A DNA stretch of 64,000 bases from Schlegelella aquatica (GCF_026013905.1 NZ_CP110257.1:806001-870000), one strand, 5' to 3'. Positions 10,400 to 19,883 are shown, counted from the first letter of the stretch. Made by a program: numbers and translations. The notes: a model not told the origin generated them from the sequence alone.

Positions 10400-11494
10400 T
10401 CAACTGATCGACTCCACATGCCGCAGCTGCTGATACGCCTGCCCGAAACGGTTGGCGAGGAAGTCGTCGAGCTCGATCTGCTCCTGCCGGATGAAACCGC
10501 GCGCCGGCAGCTTGCCCTGGCGGAACAGATCGACCGCAGCGCACACGCCGGCGGCCGTCGTGATCTGGATGGCACTGAGCGAGCGCTCGCCGTTGCGTTC
10601 GGCGAAGATCTTACGCGCGAACACCTCCTGCACCAGCGCCCCGTGCTTGAGCCCGCTGACCGTCACGAAGACGAGCACCACGTCCTGCATCGTGGTGGGC
10701 ACCGAGCGGCGCAGGATCTGCTTGAGCGTCTCCTGATCGTGGCGCAGCTCCAGCTCCTCCAGCAAGATCTTCATCAGGGCGCAGTGGCCCGGGTAGCGCA
10801 CCGACTTGTAGTCGAGCGAGCGCACCCGGCCGGCCAGCGTCTCGCACAGCGTGCCCAGGCCGCCCGAGGTGTTGAAGGCCTCGTACTCCACGCCGTCGAG
10901 CGCGAAGTGCTCCAGGCCTTCGAGCGGCAGCAGCTCGGTGCGCTCGCCGTCGCGGATGGCCTCGCACGGGTGGCAGTACTCGTTGATGAGCCCGTCCACG
11001 CTCCAGGTCAGGTTGTACTTGAGCGAGTTGGTGGGGAAGGCCGGCAGCGCCCCCACGCGCATCTTGACGTCGTGCACCTCGTCGAAGCCGCGCGTGAGGT
11101 GATGCGCGACGATGCCGATGAAGCCCGGCGCCAGACCGCACTGCGGCATGAAGGCCACCGGCGCGCCTTGCGCCAGCGCCTTGATCGCCCGCGTGGCCGC
11201 CACGTCCTCGGTAAGGTCGAAGTAGTGGCAGCCCGCTTCGCGCGCCTGCGTGGCCACGCGGATCGCGCAGTGGTAGGGCAACGCGTTGATCACCGCGTCG
11301 TGGCCTCGGAGCACCGCAGCGAGGGCGAGGTCGTTCTCGGTGTCCGCCTGGCGCACTTCCACCGCGCGCGCGTCGAGCCGGCGAAGGGCCGCTTCGCTGC
11401 GGTCGATCACGGTCACCTGGTAGTCGCCCGCGCCGCTCAAGAGCCGGGCGATGGTCTGCCCGATGTGCCCTGCGCCCAGCAATGCGATCTTCAT
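10400..11494 (-). CDS. Saccharopine dehydrogenase-like oxidoreductase
   Basis: A 364-residue protein with an N-terminal Rossmann fold (ALLGAGHIGQTIARLL) and a saccharopine dehydrogenase C-terminal domain (CGLAPGFIGIVAHHL, LTWSVDGLINEY). It corresponds to the saccharopine dehydrogenase half of lysine-ketoglutarate reductase/SDH enzymes; the family yields aminoadipate semialdehyde and glutamate. It is first in an operon with the ALDH7 gene, the next pathway step, and divergent from an Lrp/AsnC regulator. No separate lysine-ketoglutarate reductase is in the window, so how saccharopine would be formed, or whether another lysine derivative is used, is open. Confidence 0.82.
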   Translation of the reverse strand: MKIALLGAGHIGQTIARLLSGAGDYQVTVIDRSEAALRRLDARAVEVRQADTENDLALAAVLRGHDAVINALPYHCAIRVATQAREAGCHYFDLTEDVAATRAIKALAQGAPVAFMPQCGLAPGFIGIVAHHLTRGFDEVHDVKMRVGALPAFPTNSLKYNLTWSVDGLINEYCHPCEAIRDGERTELLPLEGLEHFALDGVEYEAFNTSGGLGTLCETLAGRVRSLDYKSVRYPGHCALMKILLEELELRHDQETLKQILRRSVPTTMQDVVLVFVTVSGLKHGALVQEVFARKIFAERNGERSLSAIQITTAAGVCAAVDLFRQGKLPARGFIRQEQIELDDFLANRFGQAYQQLRHVESIS

Positions 11495-11578
11495 GTCGTC
11501 CTCCTAGGTGTGTTCAGGCCAGTCTAGGAAGAGCGCCTGACGATTCATAGCGCGAGTTCGACGTAAGGGCGAGCTTTC

Positions 11579-11593
11579 TCGTCATAATGACGA
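11579..11593. promoter_or_regulatory. Palindromic site, candidate Lrp-type operator
   Basis: TCGTCATAATGACGA is a perfect 7-bp inverted repeat around a central A. A related half-site (ACGATCGTCA) follows at 11597-11606. It sits 27 nt before the regulator start in the divergent gap to the saccharopine dehydrogenase-like gene. Lrp/AsnC proteins commonly bind about 15-bp palindromes and autoregulate, so it is a good candidate for control of both directions. Confidence 0.6.
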
Positions 11594-11620
11594 CAACGAT
11601 CGTCACTTTGTCTCGAACTG

Positions 11621-12064
11621 GTGAAAACCCTGGACGACCTCGACCGCGCGCTGATCTCGCTGCTGCAGGTCAATGCCCGCGAGAGCACGGCCAACCTCGC
11701 GCGCAAGCTCGGAGTGGCCCGCACGACGGTGCTCGCGCGCCTGGCGCGGCTGGAGCAGCACCAGGTGATCGCCGGCTACACCGTGCGTCTGGCCCAGGAC
11801 GTGGAGGGGCGCTCCATCCAGGCCTACGTGGGCATCACCGTGCAGCCGCGCTCCGGCAAGGACGTGGCCCGGCGCCTGGCGCGCATGCCGGAGGTGCAGT
11901 TGCTGTGCACGGTGAGTGGCGAGTTCGACTACGTGGCCTGGCTGCGCGCCGACACGCCCGAGCGGCTCGACGCGCTGCTCGACGAGATCGGCGAGGTCGA
12001 GGGGGTGATCAAGACGACCACCTCCATCGTGCTGGCCAAGCGTATCGACCGCGTGGCGCGTTGA
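11621..12064 (+). CDS. Lrp/AsnC family transcriptional regulator
   Basis: A 147-residue protein with the full Lrp layout: N-terminal helix-turn-helix (DDLDRALISLLQ, then STANLARKLGVARTTVLARLARLE) and a C-terminal RAM effector domain (YVGITVQPRSGKDVARRL, LCTVSGEFDYVAWL). The start is the GTG at 11621; no in-frame ATG precedes the HTH. Divergent from the saccharopine dehydrogenase-like/ALDH7 operon, it is probably its lysine-responsive regulator and autoregulator. Effector identity is inferred from context. Confidence 0.88.
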   Translation: MKTLDDLDRALISLLQVNARESTANLARKLGVARTTVLARLARLEQHQVIAGYTVRLAQDVEGRSIQAYVGITVQPRSGKDVARRLARMPEVQLLCTVSGEFDYVAWLRADTPERLDALLDEIGEVEGVIKTTTSIVLAKRIDRVAR

Positions 12065-12115
12065 GCGGCGGCGCCGGGCCGGCGCGGCGGTCGCGGGCCT
12101 GCGCCTTCAGCGCCT

Positions 12116-13369
12116 CTAGACCACACCGCGCGACCGCAGCTCGCGCAGCCGCTGCTCGTCCAGCCCCAGCACGCGCTGCAGCACCTCGTCGGTGTGCTCG
12201 CCGAGGTCCGGCGGCGCGCTGTGGGCCACCGGGGGCGTCTCGGCGAGGCGCAGCGGGCTCGCCACGCCGCCGATGTGGCCGAAGCGCGGGTGCGGCAGGT
12301 CCACCCGCAACCCGCGCGCGCGCACCTGCTCGTCGTCGAAGGCCTGGGCGATGTCGTTGATCGGGCCGCAGGGCACGGCGCGGTCTTCGAGCAGTTGCAC
12401 CCACTGCCGGGTGGTGCGCTCGCGCGTCAGCTCCGCGATCATCGGCACCAGCAGCTCGCGGTGGCGCACCCGCGAGGTGTTGGTGGCGAAGCGCTCGTCC
12501 TTCGCCCACTGCGGCACGCCGGCCGCCTCGCAGAACCGCGCGAACTGCCCGTCGTTGCCGATGGCCAGCAGCATCGCGCCGTCGGCGGTCGGGAAGTCCT
12601 GGTACGGCACGATGCTCGGGTGGCTGTTGCCTTGGCGTTGCGGCGCGCGGCCGGTGTTGAGAAAGGCCGAGGCCTGGTTGGCGAGCATCGCCATGCCCAC
12701 GTCCAGCAGCGCCATGTCGATGTGCTGCCCGCGACCGGTGCGGTGGCGCACCTCCAGCGCGGCCAGGATCGCGGTGGCGGCATACACCCCGGTGAAGAGG
12801 TCGGTGATCGCCACCCCCACCCGCATCGGCCCGCCCCCGGGCTCGTGGTCGGGCCGGCCGGTGATGCTCATCATGCCGCTGGCCGCCTGCACCAGCAGGT
12901 CGTAGCCGGCGCGCGGGGCGTAGGGGCCCGTCTGGCCGAAGCCGGTGATCGAGCAGTAGACGAGCCGCGGGTTCAGTTCGCGCAGCGACTCGTAATCGAG
13001 CCCGTAGCGTTTCAGGCCGCCGACCTTGAAGTTCTCGATCAGCACGTCGCTGCGCAGCGCCAGTTCGCGCACCAGGGCTTGGCCCTCGGGCTGGGCGATG
13101 TCGATGGTGACCGAGCGCTTGTTGCGATTGGCGCAGGTGTAGTAGGTGGCCGCCTCGGTGTCGCGCCCCTCGGCGTCCTGGAGGAAAGGCGGCCCCCAGT
13201 GCCGCGTGTCGTCGCCTTCGCCGGGCTTCTCGACCTTGATGACCTCGGCGCCCAGGTCGGCGAGGATCTGGCCGCACCAGGGCCCGGCCAGCACGCGCGA
13301 GAGGTCGAGCACGCGCAGGTGGCCGAGCGCGGCGGCCGGGGCGGGGGCGCGGGAGGAGGTGCCGGTCAT
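12116..13369 (-). CDS. Class III (CaiB/BaiF) CoA-transferase, probable glutarate CoA-transferase
   Basis: A 417-residue family III CoA-transferase (ATG at 13369; a GTG at 13384 that would overlap gcdH is possible). Conserved features: RVLDLSRVLAGPWCGQILAD, the CoA-binding ENFKVGGLKRYGLDY, and SITGFGQTGPYAPRAGYD, whose last Asp corresponds to the catalytic aspartate that forms the acyl-enzyme anhydride. It lies 7 nt downstream of glutaryl-CoA dehydrogenase, a pairing seen with SUGCT-like enzymes that make glutaryl-CoA from glutarate and succinyl-CoA. Family firm, substrate inferred. Confidence 0.83.
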   Translation of the reverse strand: MTGTSSRAPAPAAALGHLRVLDLSRVLAGPWCGQILADLGAEVIKVEKPGEGDDTRHWGPPFLQDAEGRDTEAATYYTCANRNKRSVTIDIAQPEGQALVRELALRSDVLIENFKVGGLKRYGLDYESLRELNPRLVYCSITGFGQTGPYAPRAGYDLLVQAASGMMSITGRPDHEPGGGPMRVGVAITDLFTGVYAATAILAALEVRHRTGRGQHIDMALLDVGMAMLANQASAFLNTGRAPQRQGNSHPSIVPYQDFPTADGAMLLAIGNDGQFARFCEAAGVPQWAKDERFATNTSRVRHRELLVPMIAELTRERTTRQWVQLLEDRAVPCGPINDIAQAFDDEQVRARGLRVDLPHPRFGHIGGVASPLRLAETPPVAHSAPPDLGEHTDEVLQRVLGLDEQRLRELRSRGVV

Positions 13370-13376
13370 CGTGCGC

Positions 13377-14567
13377 TCACGCACTGAACGCCTGGATCCC
13401 CGTCTGCGCGCGGCCCAGGATCAGCGCGTGGATGTCGTGCGTGCCCTCGTAGGTGTTGACCACCTCCAGGTTCACGACGTGTCGGATCACGCCGTACTCG
13501 TCGCTGATGCCGTTGCCGCCGTGCATGTCGCGCGCCGTGCGGGCGATGTCCAGCGCCTTGCCGCAGGAGTTGCGCTTCATGATCGAGGTGATCTCGGGCG
13601 CGGCCGTGCCTTCGTCCTTCATGCGGCCCAGCCGCAGGCAGCCTTGCAGGCCGAGCGTGATCTCGGTTTGCATGTCGGCCAGCTTCTTCTGGATCAGCTG
13701 GTTGGCCGCCAGCGGCCGGCCGAACTGCTTGCGCTCGAGCACGTAGTTGCGCGCGGCGTGCCAGCAGAACTCGGCGGCGCCCAAGGCGCCCCAGGCGATG
13801 CCGTAGCGGGCGCTGTTGAGACAGGTGAAGGGGCCTTTGAGGCCCTCGACGTTCGGCAGCTCGTTGTCGGCCGGCACGAACACGTCGTCCATCACGATCT
13901 CGCCGGTGATGGACGTGCGCAGACCCACCTTGCCGTGGATGGCGGGGGCCGACAGGCCCTTCATGCCCTTTTCGAGAATGTAGCCGCGGATGCGGCCCTC
14001 GTCGTTCTTGGCCCAGACGACGAACACGTCGGCGATCGGGCTGTTGGTGATCCACATCTTGCTGCCCGAGAGCCGGAAGCCGCCCTCGGTCTTGCGCGCG
14101 CGCGTCTCCATGCTGCCCGGGTCGGAGCCGTGGTTCGGCTCGGTCAGGCCGAAGCAGCCGATCCACTCCCCGCTGGCGAGCTTGGGCAGGTACTTGCGGC
14201 GCTGCGCCTCGGAGCCGAATTCGTAGATCGGCACCATCACGAGCGAGGACTGCACGCTCATCATCGACCGGTATCCGGAGTCGACCCGTTCGATCTCACG
14301 CGCGATGAGGCCGTAGCTCACGTAGTTGAGGCCGGCGCCGCCGTATTCGGCGGGAATGGTCGGGCCCAGCAGGCCCAACTCGCCCATCTCGCGGAAGATG
14401 GCGGGGTCCGTCTTCTCGTGCCGGAAGGCTTCCAGCACGCGGGGCATCAGCTTGTCCTGGCAATAGGCGCGGGCGGCGTCGCGCACCATGCGCTCGTCTT
14501 CGGTCAGTTGCTGGTCCAGCAGCAGCGGGTCGTCCCACTGGAAGCTGGCTTTCGGGGCCTGGGCCAT
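13377..14567 (-). CDS. gcdH: Glutaryl-CoA dehydrogenase
   Basis: A 396-residue acyl-CoA dehydrogenase. The ATG at 14567 has a good GAGGAG site. Segments typical of GCDH are visible: [53 protein letters not shown] (FAD contact) and [20 protein letters not shown] with the catalytic base Glu. The enzyme oxidises and decarboxylates glutaryl-CoA to crotonyl-CoA, passing electrons to ETF. It forms an operon with a CoA-transferase and is divergent from a LysR regulator. It is the terminal specific step of lysine degradation through aminoadipate or glutarate. Confidence 0.93.
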   Translation of the reverse strand: MAQAPKASFQWDDPLLLDQQLTEDERMVRDAARAYCQDKLMPRVLEAFRHEKTDPAIFREMGELGLLGPTIPAEYGGAGLNYVSYGLIAREIERVDSGYRSMMSVQSSLVMVPIYEFGSEAQRRKYLPKLASGEWIGCFGLTEPNHGSDPGSMETRARKTEGGFRLSGSKMWITNSPIADVFVVWAKNDEGRIRGYILEKGMKGLSAPAIHGKVGLRTSITGEIVMDDVFVPADNELPNVEGLKGPFTCLNSARYGIAWGALGAAEFCWHAARNYVLERKQFGRPLAANQLIQKKLADMQTEITLGLQGCLRLGRMKDEGTAAPEITSIMKRNSCGKALDIARTARDMHGGNGISDEYGVIRHVVNLEVVNTYEGTHDIHALILGRAQTGIQAFSA

Positions 14568-14721
14568 GACGGTCTCCTCGAGTGTCGGGGGCAATGGCGT
14601 CATCGTAGGCGCCACCGAGCGCCGGGGCAAACGAGTTTTTCGCAGCACGGTGTGCAAGAATGGAACTCCGTGCGTCGCCCGTCCGGCAAGTGCGCGGGCG
14701 AACGACTGCGAGTTCCGCACA

Positions 14722-15723
14722 ATGAGACGCAAGATCCCCAGCACCCAGGCCCTGGTGTGCTTCGAGGCCGCGGCCCGCCACGAGAGCTTCACCAAGGCGG
14801 CGGAGGAACTCGCCCTCACGCAAAGCGCGGTGTGCCGGCAGATCGGCTCGCTGGAGGAGTACCTCGGCGTGCCGCTGTTCCGTCGCACGCGGCGGGGGGT
14901 GGTGCTCACCGAGGCCGGTGCGGCCTACGCCCGTCGCATCGCCCCCCGGCTGGAGGCGGTCGAGCGCGACACCCTGGCTCTCATGGCCCACCCCGGGGCG
15001 GCGGGCACCTTGGACCTGGCGGTGGTGCCCACGTTCGCCACCCGCTGGCTGGTGCCGCGCCTGCCGCGGCTGGCGGCCCGCCATCCCGAGCTCGTCCTCA
15101 ACCTCGAGACGCGCACCCGCCCGTTCCTCTTCGCCGAGACCGAGTTCGACGCGGCCCTCTACGCCGGCACGCCCGCGCAACTGGCCAACTGGCCGGGGGT
15201 GGAGGCGGTGCCCTTGCTGCGGGAGGATCTGGCGCCGGTATGCAGCCCGGCGCTGCTGGGCGGTCGGCGCTCGCTCGGCGCGCACGAGCTGGCCGCCTTG
15301 CCGCTGCTGCAGCAAAGCACCCGGCCGCACGCCTGGGGCCAGTGGTTCGAGGCGCAGGGGGTGCACCACCCCGGCGCGAGCGCCGGCCCGCGCTACGAGC
15401 TCTTCTCGATGCTTGCGATGGCGGCGGCCCACGGCATGGGGGTGGCGCTGATCCCGCCGCTGCTCATCGAGGCGGAACTCGCGCGCGGCGAACTGGTCAT
15501 TGCCTGCGAGCCCGCCCAGCCTGGCGAGCGCTGGTACTACCTGGTGCTGCCGGAGCGCAAGGTGGGCGACCCGCTCCTGGGCCGTCTGCGCGAATGGATC
15601 ATGGACGAGGCGGCGCTCCAGGAGCCACCGGGCGGCCCCACGGTGCCCGGGCCACGGGCGAGAGGGGCACCCCCCGGCCCGGCGGCCCCACGCCCGGCCG
15701 CCCGGCGCGACAATCGAGCCTGA
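14722..15723 (+). CDS. LysR family regulator (GcvA-like) next to gcdH
   Basis: A 333-residue LysR-type regulator. The N-terminal winged HTH is [20 protein letters not shown] followed by [20 protein letters not shown]; the periplasmic-binding-like effector domain fills the rest. The [14 protein letters not shown] start is typical of the GcvA-like subgroup. The C-terminal 35 residues are a Pro/Gly/Ala/Arg-rich extension of unclear value. Its start is 154 nt from gcdH on the opposite strand, so it probably controls gcdH and the CoA-transferase gene. greB begins 6 nt after its stop, which may reflect chance packing. Confidence 0.88.
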   Translation: MRRKIPSTQALVCFEAAARHESFTKAAEELALTQSAVCRQIGSLEEYLGVPLFRRTRRGVVLTEAGAAYARRIAPRLEAVERDTLALMAHPGAAGTLDLAVVPTFATRWLVPRLPRLAARHPELVLNLETRTRPFLFAETEFDAALYAGTPAQLANWPGVEAVPLLREDLAPVCSPALLGGRRSLGAHELAALPLLQQSTRPHAWGQWFEAQGVHHPGASAGPRYELFSMLAMAAAHGMGVALIPPLLIEAELARGELVIACEPAQPGERWYYLVLPERKVGDPLLGRLREWIMDEAALQEPPGGPTVPGPRARGAPPGPAAPRPAARRDNRA

Positions 15724-15729
15724 ACCCCG

Positions 15730-16299
15730 ATGTCTGTCATGAGCAAGGCCTTCACCAAGGAATCCGACGCCGGCGAGGACGACGACCTGGAGCCGGCGCC
15801 GGTGCCGCAAGGCACCAAGAACTACATCACGCCGCAGGGCTACCGCCGGCTGCGCGAGGAGTTGATGCACCTGATCGACGTCGAGCGCCCGAAGGTGGTC
15901 GAGGTCGTCTCGTGGGCCGCCTCCAACGGCGACCGGTCCGAGAACGGGGACTACCTCTACGGCAAGAAGCGTCTGCGCGAGATCGACCGGCGCATCCGCT
16001 TCCTCACCAAACGCCTGGACATCGCCGAAGTGGCCGACCCTTCGCTGCACCACGGCAGCGACCAGATCTTCTTCGGCGCGACGGTCACCTACGCGACGGC
16101 CAAGGGCGAGGAGCGCACCATCACGATCAAAGGGATCGACGAGGCCGACGCGCTCAAGGGCGAAGTGAGCTGGATCTCGCCGATCGCGCGCGCGCTGCTC
16201 AAGGCGCGCGAAGGCGATGAGGTGCAGCTGGTCACGCCGGGCGGGGTCGAGAAGATCGAGGTGCTGGAGGTGCGCTACCCGGCGCCCGGCGAGGCCTGA
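15730..16299 (+). CDS. greB: Transcription elongation factor GreB
   Basis: A 189-residue protein with the Gre layout: N-terminal coiled coil starting at YITPQGYRRLREELMHL, the acidic hairpin tip NGDRSENGDYLYGKKRLREI, and a C-terminal FKBP-like domain. It reactivates backtracked RNA polymerase by stimulating transcript cleavage in the secondary channel. The first 30 residues, rich in Asp and Glu, are an extension before the conserved domain. ATGs at 15730 and 15739 are both possible; neither has a clear ribosome-binding site. GreB rather than GreA is judged from the YGKKRLREIDRRIRFLTKRL stretch. Confidence 0.92.
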   Translation: MSVMSKAFTKESDAGEDDDLEPAPVPQGTKNYITPQGYRRLREELMHLIDVERPKVVEVVSWAASNGDRSENGDYLYGKKRLREIDRRIRFLTKRLDIAEVADPSLHHGSDQIFFGATVTYATAKGEERTITIKGIDEADALKGEVSWISPIARALLKAREGDEVQLVTPGGVEKIEVLEVRYPAPGEA

Positions 16300-16314
16300 T
16301 CCGGGCCATGGCCG

Positions 16315-16329
16315 CGGCGCCCGGCGCCG
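16315..16329. terminator. Possible bidirectional hairpin between greB and spoT
   Basis: CGGCGC-CCG-GCGCCG forms a perfect 6-bp stem in the 79-nt gap between the convergent greB and spoT genes. No T-run is present on either side, so a role in termination is tentative. Confidence 0.4.
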
Positions 16330-16378
16330 GCCGATCGCAGACGCCGAACGGTTCACCGCCGTGTCGGCCGGCCGGCTC

Positions 16379-18655
16379 TCACTGAGGCTTGACGCGCGCC
16401 ACCCGGAGCACCAGCGGCGAGCGCTTGAGCGTGCGCAGCACCTGGGCCAGGTGCACACGGTCGCGCACCGCCAGCAGCATGCGGATCTCCATCGTCGCGT
16501 GGCCCGGTTCGTGGCCCATGTCGATGTGGGTGATGTCGGCCTCGGCCTCGCTCACCGCCTGCGCGATCTTGGCCAGCACGCCTTTGCCGCTTTGCACCAG
16601 CAGCGAGACGGCCGTCTCGAACGGCCGCTGCATCTCCTCGGCCCACTCGACCGCGATCCAGCGCTCGCTGTCGCGCTGGAACAGCCGCTTGCCGACATGG
16701 CAGTCGGTCGTGTGCACGACCAGGCCCTCGCCGCGGCCCAGGTAACCGGTGATCGAGTCGCCCGGTATCGGCCGGCAGCAGGTGGCCATCTGCACCGTCG
16801 CGCCTTCGGTGCCGTCCAGCGTCACCAGAGTTTGCGCGGGGGTGCTGTCGTCGTGCAGGTAACGGCTCATCGACAGCGTCAGCGCATCGGGCCGGGCCCC
16901 GGCTTCGGCCATCAGCTTGGCCAGCCGCTTGGCCACGATGGTGGCGATCTTCTTGCCCAGGCCGATGTCGATCATCAGCTCGCGGCGCGAGCGGTTGCCG
17001 CTCCAGCGCACCAGCGCCTGCCACAACGGCGCCGCCTCGCCCTGCGTCTCGTCGCCCGGCGGCAGGTGCAGCCCTTCGGCGCGCATGGCCTGGGCCAGGA
17101 GTTTTTCGCCCAGCTCGAGCGATTCCTCCTGCTTCATGTTCTTGAGGTAGTGCCGGATCTTCGAGCGGGCACGCCCGGTGCGCACGAAGTTGAGCCACGC
17201 CGGGTTGGGGCGCGAGACCGGGGCGGTGATGATCTCCACCACGTCGCCGCTGCGCAGCTCGGTGCGCAAGGCCACCTGCTCGCCGTTCACCTTGGCGGCC
17301 ACCGTGTGGTCGCCGATGTCCGAGTGGATCGCGTAGGCGAAGTCCACCGGCGTGGCCCCCCGCGGCAGCGCGAGGATCTTGGACTTGGGCGTGAAGACGT
17401 ACACCGCGTCGGGGAAGAGGTCGATCTTCACGTGCTCCAGGAACTCGGCCGCATCGCGCGTCTCGTCCTGGATGTCGATGAGCGACTGCAACGAGACCAT
17501 CCCCACGCGCTGCGCCTCGGTCAGGCCCTGGCCGGCGTTGTCCGCTTTGTACAGCCAGTGCGCGGCGATGCCCTTTTCGGCCACCATGTGCATCGGCTCG
17601 GTGCGGATCTGGAACTCCACCGGCGTGCCCAACGGGCTCACCAGCGTGGTGTGCAGCGACTGGTAGCCATTGGCCTTGGGGATGGCGATGTAGTCCTTGA
17701 AGCGGCCCGGCATCGGCTTGTAGAGCTGGTGCAGCACGCCCAGGGCCAAATAGCACTCCGGCAGCGTCGAGACGACGATGCGAAAGCCGAAGATGTCATT
17801 CACCTGCGCGAAGCTCAGGTGCTTCTCGCGCATCTTGCGGTAGATGGAGTAGAGCGTCTTCTCGCGGCTGTGGATCTGCACCAGGATCGAGGCCTCCTTG
17901 AAGGCCCGTTCCACGTCGTGGCGGATGCGCTCGACGATGTCGCGACGGTGACCGCGCGCCTTCTGCACCGCCTTGGTCAGCGCCGCGAACCGCCACGGCA
18001 GCAGGTACTTGAACGACAGTTCCTGCAACTCGCGGTACACCTGGTTCAAGCCCAGGCGGTGGGCGATCGGCGCGTAGATGTCGAGCGTCTCGCGGGCGAT
18101 GCGGGTGCGCTTGTCCGCCGGCATCGACTCCATCGTGCGCATGTTGTGCAGCCGGTCGGCCAGCTTGATCAGCACGACCCGCACGTCGCGCGCCATCGCC
18201 AGCAGCATCTTGCGGAAGGACTCCGCCTGCGACTCCTCGCGTGTGGAGAACTGCAGCTTGTCCAGCTTGGTCAGCCCGTCCACCAGTTCGGCGGTGGAGG
18301 CGCCGAATCGCTCGATCAACTCCACCTTGGTGGTGCCGGTGTCCTCCATCACATCGTGCATCAGCGCGGCCATGATCGCCTGCGCGTCGAGCTTCCACTC
18401 GGCGCACAGGCCGGCCACCGCGATGGGGTGGGTGATGTAGGGCTCGCCGCTGGCGCGGAACTGGCCCAGGTGGGCCGCGTCGGCGTACTTGTAGGCGTCG
18501 CGGATGCGCTTGATGTCGGCCGGGTCGAGGTAGTCGAGCCGGTGGACCAGGGCGGCGAACGACGCCGCAGCCGCGTCCTCGTGCGCGCCGTGGGCCTCAG
18601 CCGGCGGTGCGACGGCACGTGGTTTCTTGGTGACGGAGGCGGCGCGAGCGACCAT
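16379..18655 (-). CDS. spoT: Bifunctional (p)ppGpp synthetase/hydrolase (SpoT/Rel)
   Basis: A 758-residue Rel/SpoT protein. Domains in order: HD hydrolase (AALMHDVMEDTGTTKVEL near 110), synthetase (REKTLYSIYRKMREKHL; KANGYQSLHTTLVSP; VEFQIRT), TGS (FPDAVYVFTPKSKILALPRG) and a C-terminal ACT domain. Intact HD residues and the synthetase Glu imply that both activities remain. It makes and degrades the stringent-response alarmone. It is downstream of rpoZ in the conserved yicC-gmk-rpoZ-spoT order but separated by 294 nt, so it may have its own promoter. Confidence 0.95.
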   Translation of the reverse strand: MVARAASVTKKPRAVAPPAEAHGAHEDAAAASFAALVHRLDYLDPADIKRIRDAYKYADAAHLGQFRASGEPYITHPIAVAGLCAEWKLDAQAIMAALMHDVMEDTGTTKVELIERFGASTAELVDGLTKLDKLQFSTREESQAESFRKMLLAMARDVRVVLIKLADRLHNMRTMESMPADKRTRIARETLDIYAPIAHRLGLNQVYRELQELSFKYLLPWRFAALTKAVQKARGHRRDIVERIRHDVERAFKEASILVQIHSREKTLYSIYRKMREKHLSFAQVNDIFGFRIVVSTLPECYLALGVLHQLYKPMPGRFKDYIAIPKANGYQSLHTTLVSPLGTPVEFQIRTEPMHMVAEKGIAAHWLYKADNAGQGLTEAQRVGMVSLQSLIDIQDETRDAAEFLEHVKIDLFPDAVYVFTPKSKILALPRGATPVDFAYAIHSDIGDHTVAAKVNGEQVALRTELRSGDVVEIITAPVSRPNPAWLNFVRTGRARSKIRHYLKNMKQEESLELGEKLLAQAMRAEGLHLPPGDETQGEAAPLWQALVRWSGNRSRRELMIDIGLGKKIATIVAKRLAKLMAEAGARPDALTLSMSRYLHDDSTPAQTLVTLDGTEGATVQMATCCRPIPGDSITGYLGRGEGLVVHTTDCHVGKRLFQRDSERWIAVEWAEEMQRPFETAVSLLVQSGKGVLAKIAQAVSEAEADITHIDMGHEPGHATMEIRMLLAVRDRVHLAQVLRTLKRSPLVLRVARVKPQ

Positions 18656-18907
18656 GCAAAGAATGTAGCGCGGATTTCGCCGGGCGGCTGCCGCCCCCGG
18701 GAGAGGGCTGCCGCCCGACCCGGATTCGTCTCACCCGCGTGTGCGGCAAGACGCCCTGCGCCCGTCCCACCGTGGGCCGGTCCCGCCCGCTGCGGCCAGA
18801 GCCGCAGCCGGGACGCCCCGGCGGGTGCCGCACCCTGGAGCCGGCCGCCTTGCCGAGCGGCCGCCGCAAGCGGCTGGGCCCGGCCGGTGGGCGCCCCTTT
18901 CCGGCCC

Positions 18908-18923
18908 AGCGCCGCGAGGCGCT
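18908..18923. terminator. Hairpin in the rpoZ-spoT gap
   Basis: AGCGCC-GCGA-GGCGCT, a perfect 6-bp stem 26 nt past the rpoZ stop. The rest of the 294-nt gap (18656-18949) is GC-rich and holds no recognisable gene. Weak candidate: there is no T-run. Confidence 0.35.
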
Positions 18924-18949
18924 CTTCGGGGGCGGGAGTCAGGTGGCGC

Positions 18950-19153
18950 TCAGGTCGGCACCTTGCGCAGCATCTCGAGCCCGACCTCGCCGGCGGCCAC
19001 CTCGCGCAGGGCCGTCACGGCGGGCTTGTTCTTGCTTTCGAGCTTGGGCGCGTGGCCCTGGCTCAGCATGCGGGCCCGGTAGGTGGCGGCCAGCACGAGC
19101 TGGAACCGGTTGGGGATCTTCTGCAGGCAGTCTTCGACGGTGATGCGAGCCAT
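18950..19153 (-). CDS. rpoZ: RNA polymerase omega subunit
   Basis: A 67-residue protein, the usual omega length, opening with [20 protein letters not shown], the conserved core that clamps the beta' C-terminus. It aids RNA polymerase assembly and forms part of the ppGpp site shared with beta'. It sits between gmk and spoT, the standard proteobacterial order. Confidence 0.97.
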   Translation of the reverse strand: MARITVEDCLQKIPNRFQLVLAATYRARMLSQGHAPKLESKNKPAVTALREVAAGEVGLEMLRKVPT

Positions 19154-19216
19154 AGCGATTCTCCAGACGCCGACGCGGGACGCCTCAGAACATGGAAACA
19201 GGGGTCACGGCGACGG

Positions 19217-19261
19217 GCTCACTCGATCCCGAGCGCTTCGCTCACTCGATCCCGAGTGCTT
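19217..19261. repeat. 23-bp tandem duplication at the gmk 3' end
   Basis: Copies at 19217-19238 and 19240-19261 are identical except at one position (GCTCACTCGATCCCGAG followed by CGCTT or TGCTT). The second copy encodes the last codons and stop of gmk; the first lies just after the stop in the 3' untranslated region. Period 23 bp, so the extra copy is out of frame and does not alter the protein. Confidence 0.9.
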
Positions 19262-19883
19262 CAAACACGGCCTTCTTCGTCCGACGCTGGGCAGCGTATT
19301 TGAGCCGCTGCGCGTGAACGATCGCTTTGAGATCGAAAAGCGCCGTCTCGAAAAGGGCATTGATTATAACGAAGTCGAAGTGCCGGGCCTGCGCCACCTC
19401 GACGCGGGCGTTGGCCATGCGGCGGTCGATGACGTCCTCGCCGTCCTCGCCGCGGCGCTTGAGCCGCTGCAGCAACTCGTCCCAACTGGGCGGCAGGATG
19501 AAGATCAGCACCGCATGGGGAAAGAGCTGCTTGATCTGCAGCGCCCCCTGCCAGTCGATCTCGAGCACGACGTCGTCGCCGGCGGCGATGCGCGCCTCGA
19601 TCGCGGCGCGGGAGGTGCCGTAGAGGTTGCCGTGCACCTCGGCCCACTCGAAGAACTCGCCGCGGTCGACCATTTGCCGAAACTCGGCTTCGCTGACGAA
19701 CCAGTACTCCCGGCCGTTCTGCTCCTGCCCGCGCGGGGCTCGCGTGGTGTGCGAGATCGACACGGCGAGGTGGGAGTCGAGCTCGAGCAGGGCCTTGACC
19801 AGGCTGGACTTGCCGGCACCGCTCGGCGCCGCGACGACGAAGAGATTGCCAGGGTATTCCACGGGGGCGGCCTCGGGAGTCAT
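19242..19883 (-). CDS. gmk: Guanylate kinase
   Basis: A 213-residue protein with the P-loop [15 protein letters not shown] near residue 18, [20 protein letters not shown] for GMP binding, and the lid and core motifs [11 protein letters not shown] and [21 protein letters not shown]. It converts GMP and ATP to GDP and ADP. Its ATG overlaps the yicC stop by 4 nt (ATGA), so translation is probably coupled. The last codons are duplicated after the stop. Confidence 0.96.
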   Translation of the reverse strand: MTPEAAPVEYPGNLFVVAAPSGAGKSSLVKALLELDSHLAVSISHTTRAPRGQEQNGREYWFVSEAEFRQMVDRGEFFEWAEVHGNLYGTSRAAIEARIAAGDDVVLEIDWQGALQIKQLFPHAVLIFILPPSWDELLQRLKRRGEDGEDVIDRRMANARVEVAQARHFDFVIINALFETALFDLKAIVHAQRLKYAAQRRTKKAVFEALGIE

